Below, piece by piece: positions 1 to 8,724 of a DNA stretch of 28,330 nt (positions are counted from its first letter, which is position 1; each line of letters begins with the position of its first letter). The position numbers and the translations under genes are program-made. The stretch is from Lachnospiraceae bacterium. Its GTDB lineage: Bacteria; Bacillota; Clostridia; Lachnospirales; Lachnospiraceae. Below the pieces are notes generated by a model that saw only the letters and a program-made list of their open reading frames with translations, ran no database searches and was not told the DNA's origin. The stretch spans positions 1 through 28,330 of the forward strand of contig CAAGSD010000102.1 in the NCBI GenBank assembly GCA_900772845.1, given 5' to 3'.

Positions 1-53
1 GGGATACGCCCGCCTGCCGTGAGGATCTATTCAGATCCGGTAAATCTTATCAA

Positions 54-1202
54 TTACTGTAAATCTGCTTCTGTATAGTAACCGGAATCGATGAGCAGCT
101 CTTTGTAGTTGCTTGCATCAGCGAATACGGGCTCACACAGATAGGAAGGAATGACACCGGTACCATTATCATAAGTTGTGGTATCGTTTACAGGTGCCTC
201 GCCGCCCTTCATGACAGCGTCTACCATCTCTACAACCTTGGATGCCAGAGTACGGGTATCCTTGAAGATGGACATGGACTGCTTACCGGAGATCATGTTC
301 TTTACGTTGGGCTTATCACAATCCTGACCGGTAATGATAGGCCATTCGCCGGTGTAGTTTGCTTCCAGGGAGTTGGTAACACCCAGTGCGGTAGAGTCGT
401 TGGAGCACAGAACAGCATCCAGCTTTGTTCCGTCTGCATAGTTAGCGGAAATGATAGCATCCATTCTGGACTGTGCGGTCTCGGTAGACCAGTTAGCAGT
501 TGCAACAGTTTCGAAATCGGTCTGTCCGGATTTTACTACCAGCTTGCCTGCATCAATGTAGGGCTTCAGCACATCCATAGCACCACCGAAGAAGAATCTT
601 GCGTTGTTGTCACCGGGATCACCGGTTACTAACTCAATATTGAAAGGTCCTGCTGCGTTGTCCAGATCCAGCTGGTCTCTGATGTATTCGCCCTGCTTGG
701 TACCTACCATGTAGTTATCAAAGGTTGCATAATAGGTAACTGCATCGGAGTTCATGATCAGACGGTCATAAGCGATAACAGGAATGTCTTTTTCCTTTGC
801 CTGCTCCAGAACAGTTCCCAGGGAATCACCATCGATAGATGCGATAACTAACATCTGGCATCCGGAGTTGATCATGTTCTCGATCTGGGATACCTGCGTA
901 GGAATGTCGTTGGATGCATACTGCAGATCCACTTCATAGCCTGCTTCCTTCAGCTGGGCTTCCATGTTGGTACCATCCTGGTTCCATCTCTGCAGATCCT
1001 TGGTAGGCATTGCTACACCGATCTTACCGCCGCCTGTTGTTGTAGTGGCAGCAGCGGCATCTGTTTTCGCTTCTGTAGTTGTTTCTGTTTTGTTTTCTGT
1101 TGCCGGTGTGGATGCCTGCTGTCCCCCATTGGATCCACATCCTGCAAGCATCGTAACAGCCATAGCCGTTACCAGAAGTGAGCTTAATAATTTCTTCCTC
1201 AT
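54..1202 (-). CDS. Sugar ABC transporter substrate-binding lipoprotein, ChvE/XylF-like
   Basis: A 382-aa periplasmic-binding-protein type I family member that should capture a monosaccharide (xylose, glucose or galactose type) outside the membrane and hand it to an ABC importer. The N-terminus is a lipoprotein signal with lipobox LAGC (Cys22), followed by a Ser/Thr/Ala-rich linker to about residue 58 and then the two-lobed binding domain. The segment VIAYDRLIMNSDA is typical of ChvE/xylose-binding proteins and recurs almost unchanged in the next gene upstream (1380..2483). The start is supported by a GGGAGG ribosome binding site. Any permease and ATPase genes would lie beyond the left edge. 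A terminator separates it from the upstream gene, so it probably has its own promoter, perhaps controlled by the neighbouring response regulator. The family call is firm; the exact sugar is not. Confidence 0.88.
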   Translation of the reverse strand: MRKKLLSSLLVTAMAVTMLAGCGSNGGQQASTPATENKTETTTEAKTDAAAATTTTGGGKIGVAMPTKDLQRWNQDGTNMEAQLKEAGYEVDLQYASNDIPTQVSQIENMINSGCQMLVIASIDGDSLGTVLEQAKEKDIPVIAYDRLIMNSDAVTYYATFDNYMVGTKQGEYIRDQLDLDNAAGPFNIELVTGDPGDNNARFFFGGAMDVLKPYIDAGKLVVKSGQTDFETVATANWSTETAQSRMDAIISANYADGTKLDAVLCSNDSTALGVTNSLEANYTGEWPIITGQDCDKPNVKNMISGKQSMSIFKDTRTLASKVVEMVDAVMKGGEAPVNDTTTYDNGTGVIPSYLCEPVFADASNYKELLIDSGYYTEADLQ

Positions 1203-1312
1203 AAAAAGTAACCTCCCTTATTTGGTTTGTTTTTGTTGATAAATAGAGAATATCACAGATCTAGTAGCATGATTTTACGACCTTCTGTACTTTTCCGTTC
1301 TATTCAGAGGAC

Positions 1313-1356
1313 AAAAATAAGCTGTGCTAGCAATATCTTGTCTGCCGGCACAGCTT
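1313..1356 (-). terminator. Intrinsic terminator after the 1380..2483 gene
   Basis: On the minus strand AAGCTGTGC pairs with GCACAGCTT across a 20-nt loop and is followed by ATTTTTG. It lies 24 bp past the stop of the sugar-binding lipoprotein gene and ends the sensor operon before the ChvE-like gene. Confidence 0.65.
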
Positions 1357-1379
1357 TTTCCCCAATTTTTTCCTGTTTA

Positions 1380-2483
1380 CTATTTTCCTGTCTTTATATC
1401 CCCGTTGGGCATCTTGGAGGGAACATTCAGATAGACATCTTCCTTCAGATGGAACCCACTTCCGATGATCACATCATTGATATTATTCCGATCTACACTG
1501 ATGGGTTCCAGACCTATGTAGGGAACTTCATAGGCTCCGTTTTCTATGGTCACGGTCTCTTCCGGAAGCGGTTTCCCTTCCGCCAGAAGCACAGCACACT
1601 CTGCTGCTTTCCGAGCCAGCTTTTCCACCGGCTTATAGACTGTCATGACCTGCGTTCCTTCCACGATCCGCTGGCATGCCTCCAGGTCTGCATCCTGCCC
1701 TGCCACCATGATCTCTCCTGCCAGACGTTTTTCCTTCAACGCATGCACTACTTTACTTGCCAGATCATCATTCCCACACATAATGGCATCTGCTTCGGAC
1801 ACAATGTCCATATGATCATAGACATAAGCACTTGCAAGTTCAGCTTTCCAGCCATCCGCATGCATGGAATCCAGGATCGTCACCTGATTATCCTCCATCA
1901 CCTTGGAAAAACCTTTTTCTACCAGAGCCACATTGCTGTCCACTGCGGATCCCCCCAGCATCAGAACTTTGCCGCCTGCCAGGCCATTGTCCACCAGCGC
2001 CTGGCCCATCATTGTCCCTACTCTTTCATTGTCAAAAGTGATGTACAGGTCAATATCCGAATCCATGATCATACGGTCATATGCGATGACTTTGATTCCT
2101 GCCTCCTTCGCTTTCTGTACCTGTTCCGACAATCCCTCAGAGTCAATACAGATAATCACGATGACATCCATTCCCTTATCAATGAAATAACTGATCTGTT
2201 TCTTCTGCTGTTCCATGTCTCCGTTAGCATTCTGCACATTGACCTCCGCACCCAGTTCTTTGGCGGCGGATACGAAAATATCCCGGTCTCTCTGCCATCT
2301 CTCAATGACAAAAGAGTCAAAACTCATGCCTATCTGTATCTTCTGCCCCTGTGCGGCATCTCCGGAAGTCTTACTGCTGTCCAGATTGCCGCAGGCACCA
2401 AATACCAGCACACAGGCAAGCACCACCGCTGCATATGTCCACAGTTTCTTCCTATTACACACTTTACACGTTGTCCTGTTCAT
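1380..2483 (-). CDS. Sugar-binding lipoprotein, xylose-binding type, last gene of the sensor operon
   Basis: A 367-aa type I periplasmic binding protein with a lipoprotein signal (hydrophobic residues about 14-30, then GAC with the lipid-accepting Cys31). The binding domain contains VIAYDRMIMDSDIDLYITFD, closely matching the same region in the 54..1202 product, so the two are paralogues. The start overlaps the end of the response-regulator gene by 20 nt, showing translational coupling and one transcript. Because it travels with a histidine kinase and an AraC-type regulator, it may be either a transport component or an accessory sugar sensor. The ligand cannot be told from sequence; xylose or a related sugar is a guess from family resemblance. 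Confidence 0.85.
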   Translation of the reverse strand: MNRTTCKVCNRKKLWTYAAVVLACVLVFGACGNLDSSKTSGDAAQGQKIQIGMSFDSFVIERWQRDRDIFVSAAKELGAEVNVQNANGDMEQQKKQISYFIDKGMDVIVIICIDSEGLSEQVQKAKEAGIKVIAYDRMIMDSDIDLYITFDNERVGTMMGQALVDNGLAGGKVLMLGGSAVDSNVALVEKGFSKVMEDNQVTILDSMHADGWKAELASAYVYDHMDIVSEADAIMCGNDDLASKVVHALKEKRLAGEIMVAGQDADLEACQRIVEGTQVMTVYKPVEKLARKAAECAVLLAEGKPLPEETVTIENGAYEVPYIGLEPISVDRNNINDVIIGSGFHLKEDVYLNVPSKMPNGDIKTGK

Positions 2484-4080
2484 ATCCTTTTCCCCGATTC
2501 TCCTTATAGACCGTAGGTGTTACCCCTACGTTCTTTTTAAAGCTGCGGCTGAAATAATTGGGATCCGAGTATCCCGTTCTGACGCAGATTTCCTTCATGG
2601 AGCACTCCGTGGTCTCCAGCAGTTCCTTCGCCTTACCCATCCGCAGATTCGTCAGATATTCAATGAAATTCTCTCCTGTGGTCTCCTTGAAAAGCTTGCT
2701 GAAATAGTACGGGCTGATATTGACCTCTCTGGATACATCATCCAGGGAAATGTCCTTGTGATAATTATTCTTAATATAGTTCTTTGCCATTTCAATGATG
2801 CTGCCGGATTTTTCTTCCCGTTTGTTCAGAACATTACGGCAGGCCTCTTTTACCTTTTCCAGAAACCAGGTCTTCAAGCCTGCGGGATCCGCCATCTCCA
2901 TCACCTGCGGCAGATAATCCGCCCGGGAATTCAGCTGATAGGTCATGCCGCCTTTTTCATAGGCGATATGCTCCGACCACAGTGTAAACTCCAGGATCTT
3001 CAATCTCATATTCATAAGATCGGATCCGCTCTCCACCATCCAGTCAAAAAAGGCCGACGCTGTTGCAGATGCATTGTCTATATCGCCGTCTTCAACTTCC
3101 GAAAAAAGCTTCTTCTCCAGTTTCACCGGATAGTTTCCACCATATTCGCAGCGGATCGGCAGGTCATCCACATGAGCCACACTTCCGGTAGTTGCCACCA
3201 GCGCATTGAGCGCTTCCGTATAAGACTCCGATGCCATAAGGAATTCCTTGGGTTCTCCGATACCGATACGGAAGCTGATATCCGTCCGTTTCCGCAGATA
3301 CCGCGTCAGTTCTCTCGCTTTTTCAATAAGCTCTATACGTTCATTATAATCCATGACATCAGCTTCATACGGCACCAGTACTGCCAGTTTGTTTGCCATG
3401 ACCGTACCCACAATGCAATCAAAATGCTCCTTGAGACAGCCCCTGACCTCCTGATAATGTTTCTGCATCTTGACACTGCTGCCCACAGCATTGGTCATAT
3501 GGTTTCCCTGCTGTTCATCTCCGCTGACTACAGCGATCATATAAGCATACTGCTGGGTAATTCCCAAAATCGACCGGTAATTTTCAATATCCTCGCGGAA
3601 ATGCTCCTGCAGCAAAATATTATGGATCAGTCCGCTCTCAATAATGGGCACCACAGTCTCCAGTTTTTCTTTGATCAGCAGCTCATTTTTCCGTTTCAGG
3701 CGCTCTGCATCGATTCGTTCCATAGCTTTTCGAAGCGCCGTGATGATCCGGGTCTTTTCCATGGGTTTGGTAATATATTCCATAACCCCCAGTTTGATCG
3801 CTTCTTTGGCATAATCAAACTTATCATAGGCCGACATCACAATAAACACCGTATGATTATTGGTTCTGCGGATCTCTTTCATGGCATCAATTCCGTTGAT
3901 CCCCGGCATCTGAATATCCATCACCGCAATGTCCGGCCGGAAGCTCTCCGCCAGTTCAATCACACTTCTGCCGGTTTTGGCATACTGTACCTCACAAGTA
4001 TCCTTAAACTCTTTTTCAATGATAAATTTCAGGGAGTCTATTACAATTCCCTCATCATCCGCCAGCATGATCTTATACAT
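2464..4080 (-). CDS. Response regulator, REC plus AraC-type DNA-binding domain (YesN family)
   Basis: A 538-aa cytoplasmic transcription factor. Residues 1-120 are a receiver domain with the acidic pocket DD (8-9), phospho-acceptor Asp55 in VMDIQMPG, and the conserved Lys of KPMEK near 107. The C-terminal 100 residues hold the two helix-turn-helix motifs of an AraC domain, recognisable from SPYYFSKLFKETTGENF and GYSDPNYFSRSFKK. The long middle section fits YesN-type regulators of carbohydrate uptake. Its start overlaps the end of the kinase gene by 8 nt, so the two are translated together. It most likely activates nearby sugar transport genes when phosphorylated by that kinase. Confidence 0.93.
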   Translation of the reverse strand: MYKIMLADDEGIVIDSLKFIIEKEFKDTCEVQYAKTGRSVIELAESFRPDIAVMDIQMPGINGIDAMKEIRRTNNHTVFIVMSAYDKFDYAKEAIKLGVMEYITKPMEKTRIITALRKAMERIDAERLKRKNELLIKEKLETVVPIIESGLIHNILLQEHFREDIENYRSILGITQQYAYMIAVVSGDEQQGNHMTNAVGSSVKMQKHYQEVRGCLKEHFDCIVGTVMANKLAVLVPYEADVMDYNERIELIEKARELTRYLRKRTDISFRIGIGEPKEFLMASESYTEALNALVATTGSVAHVDDLPIRCEYGGNYPVKLEKKLFSEVEDGDIDNASATASAFFDWMVESGSDLMNMRLKILEFTLWSEHIAYEKGGMTYQLNSRADYLPQVMEMADPAGLKTWFLEKVKEACRNVLNKREEKSGSIIEMAKNYIKNNYHKDISLDDVSREVNISPYYFSKLFKETTGENFIEYLTNLRMGKAKELLETTECSMKEICVRTGYSDPNYFSRSFKKNVGVTPTVYKENRGKGYEQDNV

Positions 4081-5569
4081 CTGTCTTTTCCCTCTCCTTC
4101 ACCGGAAGATACAGGATGACCTCCGTTCCCTGATCTTTCCCGTCACTTTGAATCTTCATCACGCTTTCATTTTGTGTGAAAAGCCTCAATCTTGCGATCA
4201 CATTTCCCATGGCGATTCCGTTAGAACCTGAAGTTTGCTGTTCCGCATGATAATTACCGCTCAGAATCTTCTCTATCGTGTCCTGATCCATTCCAATGCC
4301 GTTATCGCGAATACTGATTCCTACCGTATCCCCTCCATCACGAAAAACCTTCAGCCAGATCCTGCCTTCACCGTTCATCTCTCTGATTCCGTGATTCACA
4401 CAGTTTTCCACGATAGGCTGCAGGATCATACTGGGCATGCTGCATTCCAACAGTTCTTCCGAAATATCCTTTTGGTAATGGATGTCCCCGGAAAAGCGTA
4501 CATTTAATATGTAAATATAATGGTCTACCAGTTCCAGCTCTTCCCGGATGGTGACAATATCATTACTCTTTTTTACATTATAGCGGAAAAATTCTGCCAC
4601 ATTCTGTACATAATCGTAAGTCCGGTCAGCCCCCTCCATCATTGCCAGCTGAGCCCCCGCATTCAACGTGTTAAACAAAAAATGAGGATTGATCTGTGCC
4701 TGAAGATACTTCAGCTGTGCATCCTTCAGATGGGCTTCCATCAAAAGCTCTTTTTCCATCAGAGATCTCTGGATCTCCATGCTCTGCCGCAGTCTTTCCA
4801 GATACTGTCTGATGCTGACGATCATCTGATTAAAGGTTCCGGTCACCACGCCGATCTCATCTTCCGACTGCACCTGCAGAAGGTCGGTATCAAAATTGCC
4901 ACCTGCCACTTCATTGGCTGTCACTGCGAGATTTTTCAATGGGCTGATGATGTCTCCCGTCAGTTTTACCACCATACATACACTGAGTACAATAACAATG
5001 GTCAACGCGATCACACTCATCATTTCGAAACTGCGGAAGGCTCCGGACAGACGGCTGTAGTTCTCGGAATTGCTGCGGAACTGTTCATTGTTCAGACTAT
5101 AAATGTAGGTATTGATATATTCATACATCTGTGTGGCATTTTCATATCTTACTCTGTATTTCTCCACATTCCGGCCACGTTTTGCCTCTATTGTCTGTCC
5201 CACAAGTTCCAGATATTCTTCAGACATATGCCGGATACTGCGTTCCATCCGCTGGAAAGCAGCCCCTGTTACTTCATCGCTCATCTTCTGTACCATTTGG
5301 GAATAGGCCTGTTCATTTCGATAAAATTCTTCCAGTGAATCGCTGGTTTTGGAGTTCAGATAGTCCGTCATACTGTCCTGTACAGCCGTCAACGCATCAG
5401 ACAATTCATTCAGACGCAGATTTCCCTGATAGACCGTATCGATCTCCGACGACATGCTGTTGATTCCCAAAATAAGAATGATCGTCACTGCAAATACTAC
5501 AAGATTTGCCAAAATAAAAATGCTGCTCATCTTTGCCTGAAGAGACAGCTGTCGAAATTTTTTTTCCAT
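4073..5569 (-). CDS. Sensor histidine kinase, YesM/LytS family
   Basis: A 498-aa membrane kinase. Transmembrane helices at about 13-36 and 183-203 flank an extracellular region of about 150 residues. A HAMP linker (about 204-260) follows, then the His_kinase domain with QAQINPHFLFNTLN (phospho-acceptor His296) and a HATPase_c domain with N-box ENCVNHGI (388-395) and G1 box DNGIGM (422-427). It should autophosphorylate and pass phosphate to the 2464..4080 regulator. The gene begins 7 nt past the stop of the membrane-anchored sugar-binding protein, with a GAGGT ribosome binding site overlapping that gene's end. The arrangement matches XylFII-LytS, where the extracellular binding protein presents sugar to the kinase. 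Confidence 0.93.
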   Translation of the reverse strand: MEKKFRQLSLQAKMSSIFILANLVVFAVTIILILGINSMSSEIDTVYQGNLRLNELSDALTAVQDSMTDYLNSKTSDSLEEFYRNEQAYSQMVQKMSDEVTGAAFQRMERSIRHMSEEYLELVGQTIEAKRGRNVEKYRVRYENATQMYEYINTYIYSLNNEQFRSNSENYSRLSGAFRSFEMMSVIALTIVIVLSVCMVVKLTGDIISPLKNLAVTANEVAGGNFDTDLLQVQSEDEIGVVTGTFNQMIVSIRQYLERLRQSMEIQRSLMEKELLMEAHLKDAQLKYLQAQINPHFLFNTLNAGAQLAMMEGADRTYDYVQNVAEFFRYNVKKSNDIVTIREELELVDHYIYILNVRFSGDIHYQKDISEELLECSMPSMILQPIVENCVNHGIREMNGEGRIWLKVFRDGGDTVGISIRDNGIGMDQDTIEKILSGNYHAEQQTSGSNGIAMGNVIARLRLFTQNESVMKIQSDGKDQGTEVILYLPVKEREKTDV

Positions 5570-5576
5570 ACTTACC

Positions 5577-6623
5577 TCACTCTGTCTCTTCTTGTTCTGT
5601 TAAATATTCGCCGACATTATTCTGATCAATGATCGTGACATCCGCCGTAAAATATTGACTGGTATACCCATACCGGTAATACTCCCGCAGAGCATCTACA
5701 CAAAAAGCCCCCATCTGCTCCGTGTCTATGGAAATCGTTGCATTGATAACATTTCGTTCTATTGCCTTCAGTATCGTATCGGTATCGTAATAACCGAGAA
5801 TGGACACCTCACCCACGCAGTTGTAATCTACCACCGCCTGATATACACAGGTCGTGTTCAATTCATTCAGGCAGATAATAATATCCGGTAATTTCTTCTC
5901 CATAAAAATATCCCGGATAGATTCCTCTACAGAGAAGGTATTAGTGTCATCTACCGTGATCAATGACAGTTCTATTTCCGGTCCCTGCTGTTTTTCCTGC
6001 TCCAGGGTATCCTGAATTCCGGAGCATACAATATTCTGTGCCGAATTTAAGGCATGGACATTGACCAGCACTGCAACATCCAATACATCCGGAATTTCCT
6101 GTGCCGCAGCCAGTTTCAGCACCTGACGTCCATACTCTCTTCCCAGATTATAGCTTCCGACACCGACAAAGCTGCATCTTTCACTATGTGTGTTGTCACC
6201 ATACAGGGTAACCACAGGAATCCCCCGATCTACCGCCTCATCGATCATCTGTAACATTTCATCACTCTCATCGGATTCCACAAAAATACCATCAACACCA
6301 GAGGTCATGGCTATCCTCATAAGATCCTCCCTGGAATATTCCTGCGACAAATGTTCTCCCAGCAGATCCACATATATATTTTCTTCCTGGCCACGTTCGT
6401 AAGCGCCACGATATACCGACTGCCAGAAATCCGATTTCCGGTCTTCCGTGATCATCACATAGTATTGATCGTACTTTTCCTTATCTGTTACTTTATGAAA
6501 CTCCCGCACATAGGAACGAAATATTACTGTGCATATCGAAATGACTATGATAACAAAAGCCATAAATCCAATGACAATCCATTGTCCCCCGTTTCTGCCT
6601 GTTCTGTCAGCATTATGGCGCAT
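5577..6623 (-). CDS. Membrane-anchored sugar-binding sensor protein (XylFII-like)
   Basis: A 348-aa protein with one N-terminal membrane helix (about 14-36) that is not followed by a lipobox, then a type I periplasmic binding domain (about 50-340) recognisable from the DGIFVESDESDE strand and the VPVVTLYGD-like hinge (GIPVVTLYGDN). It is the first gene of the operon, directly before the kinase. In clostridial xylose sensing a membrane-tethered binding protein (XylFII) contacts the kinase LytS, and this protein fits that role: it keeps its anchor rather than being released as a transporter lipoprotein. The start is supported by GGAGAGGTGG 5 nt upstream. The ligand is unknown. Confidence 0.85.
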   Translation of the reverse strand: MRHNADRTGRNGGQWIVIGFMAFVIIVISICTVIFRSYVREFHKVTDKEKYDQYYVMITEDRKSDFWQSVYRGAYERGQEENIYVDLLGEHLSQEYSREDLMRIAMTSGVDGIFVESDESDEMLQMIDEAVDRGIPVVTLYGDNTHSERCSFVGVGSYNLGREYGRQVLKLAAAQEIPDVLDVAVLVNVHALNSAQNIVCSGIQDTLEQEKQQGPEIELSLITVDDTNTFSVEESIRDIFMEKKLPDIIICLNELNTTCVYQAVVDYNCVGEVSILGYYDTDTILKAIERNVINATISIDTEQMGAFCVDALREYYRYGYTSQYFTADVTIIDQNNVGEYLTEQEETE

Positions 6624-6713
6624 GTTCCACCTCTCCTCGTTAAAGTCCCCTTACAGACTTCACCCAATATATTGCATACCATACCACAATATCCCCCTTT
6701 TTTCCATAAGAGC

Positions 6714-6746
6714 GCAAAAAAGTCCACCTGTTTTGCAAAAATTCCA
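6714..6746 (-). promoter_or_regulatory. Tandem direct repeat upstream of the sensor operon
   Basis: On the minus strand TGGAATTTTTGC and TGGACTTTTTTGC stand in the same orientation about 21 bp apart, near two helical turns, some 90-120 bp before the sensor gene start. AraC-type regulators often bind paired direct repeats of this kind, so this may be an autoregulatory site. The role is inferred from position only. Confidence 0.3.
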
Positions 6747-6763
6747 CTAAAAAATGCTAGTCC

Positions 6764-6792
6764 AAAAAGCGGAAGGCATTAAGCCCTCCGCT
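6764..6792 (-). terminator. Intrinsic terminator of the 4-alpha-glucanotransferase gene
   Basis: On the minus strand AGCGGAGGG pairs with CCTTCCGCT (one wobble pair) and is followed by TTTT. It starts 5 nt after the malQ stop codon. Confidence 0.8.
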
Positions 6793-6797
6793 CCTGT

Positions 6798-8294
6798 CTA
6801 TACTCTTCCATATAATTTTGCCATTTTATAAATCTTCTTTGCCAGATCCGGATCCAGTGCATCCTTGTCCATGCGCCATTTCCAGTTGCATCCAAGGGTG
6901 GAAGGCGTGTTGATCCTGGCGCTGCTGTCCAGCTCCAGATAATCCTGCATAGGGATGATGGCGGTATCCGCACAGCTGGACAATGCCGCCCGGATGATCT
7001 CAAAGCAAAGCTTTTTGTCGTTCTTATGTCCCAGATATTTCTTTGCGAACTTCTTGTCCTTCTCCGGCATATTCTGCAAAAATCCCACTGTAGTATCATT
7101 ATCATGGGTTCCTGTATACACAACACAGTTTTTGTCATAGTTATGAGGCAGATACTCACTGTCATTCCATGCATCAAATGCAAACTGCAGGATCTTCATT
7201 CCGGGATATCCGGTCTTTTTCACCAGTCGGATCACACTGGGAGTCAGAAAACCAAGATCCTCTGCGATCACTTTCTTCTTGCCCAGTTTCTTTTTCATGA
7301 CCTCGAACAGTTCGTAACCCGGACCTTTTTCCCAGTGGCCATTCTCCGCCGTGGGATCTCCGTAAGGTACGAACCAGTATTCATCAAATCCCCGAAAATG
7401 ATCGATACGAAGTACATCATACAGCTGATAGCAGTAAGCGATCCGCTGCATCCACCAGGCATACTCCGTCTTCTTATGATATTTCCAGTCATAGAGCGGA
7501 TTGCCCCACAGCTGTCCGGTCTCAGAAAAACAGTCGGGAGGACACCCTGCCACACCAATGGGACGTCCCTCTTTATCCAACTGAAACAATTTGGGATTAG
7601 CCCAGGTATCGGCACTGTCAAACGCAACATAGATAGGAATATCTCCTACGATCTCAATTCCCTTTTTATTGGCGTAAGCCTTCAGTTCCCTCCACTGTTT
7701 TGCAAACAGGTACTGCTGAAACTGATAGAATGAAATTTCCTCTGCAAACTTCTTACGATATTTCCGGAGTGCTGCCGCTTTTCTGAGACGGATATCCTCG
7801 TCCCATTCCATGAAGCAGACACCACCAAAGGCATTTTTCACCGCCATATACAGGGCATAATCATCCAGCCAGCCGGCATTCTCCGCAAGAAATTTCTGAT
7901 ACGCTTCTGTCTCCATAAGTCCCTGTTTTCCTGCATTGTCAAAAGCAATTTTCAATACGTTAAAACGGGACAGATAGATTTTTTCATAGTCCACATAATG
8001 ATCGTTGTCTCCGAAATCATAACTGTCGCAGATTTCCTTTGTCAGATAGCCCTCCTCGATCAGAAGTTCCAGATCGATATAGTACGGATTGCCTGCGAAA
8101 GTGGAAAAGGACTGGTAAGGGGAATCTCCGTAGCCGGTAGGACCTAACGGCAGAATCTGCCAGAGGTGGTTGCCTGATTTTTCCAGGAAGTCCACAAAGC
8201 GATAACTTTCCTTGCCGAAGGTTCCGATGCCATATGCCGAGGGAATGCTGGATATCGGCATCAGGATTCCCTGTTTTCTTTCATTTGTCTTCAT
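6798..8294 (-). CDS. malQ: 4-alpha-glucanotransferase (amylomaltase, GH77)
   Basis: A 498-aa cytoplasmic enzyme that transfers 1,4-alpha-glucan segments between maltodextrins, releasing glucose, in glycogen/starch breakdown. Full-length GH77 hallmarks are present: PLGPTGYGDSPYQSFS near the N-terminus, the nucleophile region LRIDHFRGFDEYW, the acid/base region IAEDLGFLTPSV and the transition-state stabiliser region TGTHDND. The length matches the bacterial family. The start is chosen for its family-like N-terminus (KQGILMPISSIPSAYG); the ribosome binding site is weak (AAAGAG close to the ATG, with GGAA further upstream). It stands alone between the sensor operon and the tRNA pair, with its own terminator. 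Confidence 0.95.
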   Translation of the reverse strand: MKTNERKQGILMPISSIPSAYGIGTFGKESYRFVDFLEKSGNHLWQILPLGPTGYGDSPYQSFSTFAGNPYYIDLELLIEEGYLTKEICDSYDFGDNDHYVDYEKIYLSRFNVLKIAFDNAGKQGLMETEAYQKFLAENAGWLDDYALYMAVKNAFGGVCFMEWDEDIRLRKAAALRKYRKKFAEEISFYQFQQYLFAKQWRELKAYANKKGIEIVGDIPIYVAFDSADTWANPKLFQLDKEGRPIGVAGCPPDCFSETGQLWGNPLYDWKYHKKTEYAWWMQRIAYCYQLYDVLRIDHFRGFDEYWFVPYGDPTAENGHWEKGPGYELFEVMKKKLGKKKVIAEDLGFLTPSVIRLVKKTGYPGMKILQFAFDAWNDSEYLPHNYDKNCVVYTGTHDNDTTVGFLQNMPEKDKKFAKKYLGHKNDKKLCFEIIRAALSSCADTAIIPMQDYLELDSSARINTPSTLGCNWKWRMDKDALDPDLAKKIYKMAKLYGRV

Positions 8295-8381
8295 CTCTTT
8301 TGTATTCCTTTATATTTCACTATTTAGGCAGCTTACGATGCTCTTTGCTAAAAAATAGTAACTATTCAGAACCAAATTCGC

Positions 8382-8427
8382 AAAAAATAACTATTCAGTC
8401 CTTTCTCACGAGCCCTGAATAGTTATT
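8382..8427 (-). terminator. Intrinsic terminator of the tRNA-Leu/tRNA-Val transcript
   Basis: AATAACTATTCAG (8386-8398) and CTGAATAGTTATT (8415-8427) form a perfect 13-bp stem with a 16-nt loop. On the minus strand the stem runs into TTTTTT, and it starts 7 nt after the tRNA-Val 3' end. A further odd palindrome, AATAGTAACTATT, lies at 8354-8366. Confidence 0.75.
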
Positions 8428-8433
8428 CTGGAG

Positions 8434-8507
8434 TGGAAGCAAGGGGGCTCGAACCCCTGACCTTTCGCGTGTGAGGCGAACGCTCATCCCGGCTGAGCTA
8501 TGCTTCC
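8434..8507 (-). tRNA. tRNA-Val (anticodon CAC)
   Basis: Acceptor stem GGAAGCA/TGCTTCC, anticodon arm TTCGC-CTCACAC-GCGAA giving anticodon CAC, and a T arm with GTTCGAG. The discriminator is A and CCA is not encoded. It follows tRNA-Leu by 11 nt on the same transcript. Confidence 0.95.
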
Positions 8508-8518
8508 ATAGTACAAAA

Positions 8519-8600
8519 TGCGGATAACAGGACTTGAACCTGCACGTCTGTTGACAATAGAACCTAAATCTATCGCGTCTGCCAATTCCGCCATATCCGC
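8519..8600 (-). tRNA. tRNA-Leu (anticodon TAG)
   Basis: Acceptor stem GCGGATA/TATCCGC, anticodon arm ATAGA-TTTAGGT-TCTAT giving anticodon TAG, and a long variable arm between the anticodon and T arms as expected for a class II tRNA. Discriminator A; CCA is not encoded. Confidence 0.94.
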
Positions 8601-8657
8601 TTACTGGTTTAAAAGCCTTGACAAACGGGAATGCTTTCTGCCAAAGAACCAAGAATA

Positions 8658-8687
8658 ATTATACTCTTTCTCCCTTTTGCTTGTCAA
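8658..8687 (-). promoter_or_regulatory. Promoter of the tRNA-Leu/tRNA-Val operon
   Basis: On the minus strand TTGACA (8682-8687) and TATAAT (8658-8663), both consensus, are separated by 18 bp, about 60 bp before the tRNA-Leu 5' end. Confidence 0.85.
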
Positions 8688-8724
8688 GCATCCCGTCGCA
8701 TCTGTTTCTATTTGTATTTCTGTT

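Noticed and set aside
1227..4119. Long plus-strand frames (1227..2516 and 2215..4119)
   Set aside because: They run antisense to well-supported sugar-binding and response-regulator genes, have no ribosome binding sites and no family-like sequence.
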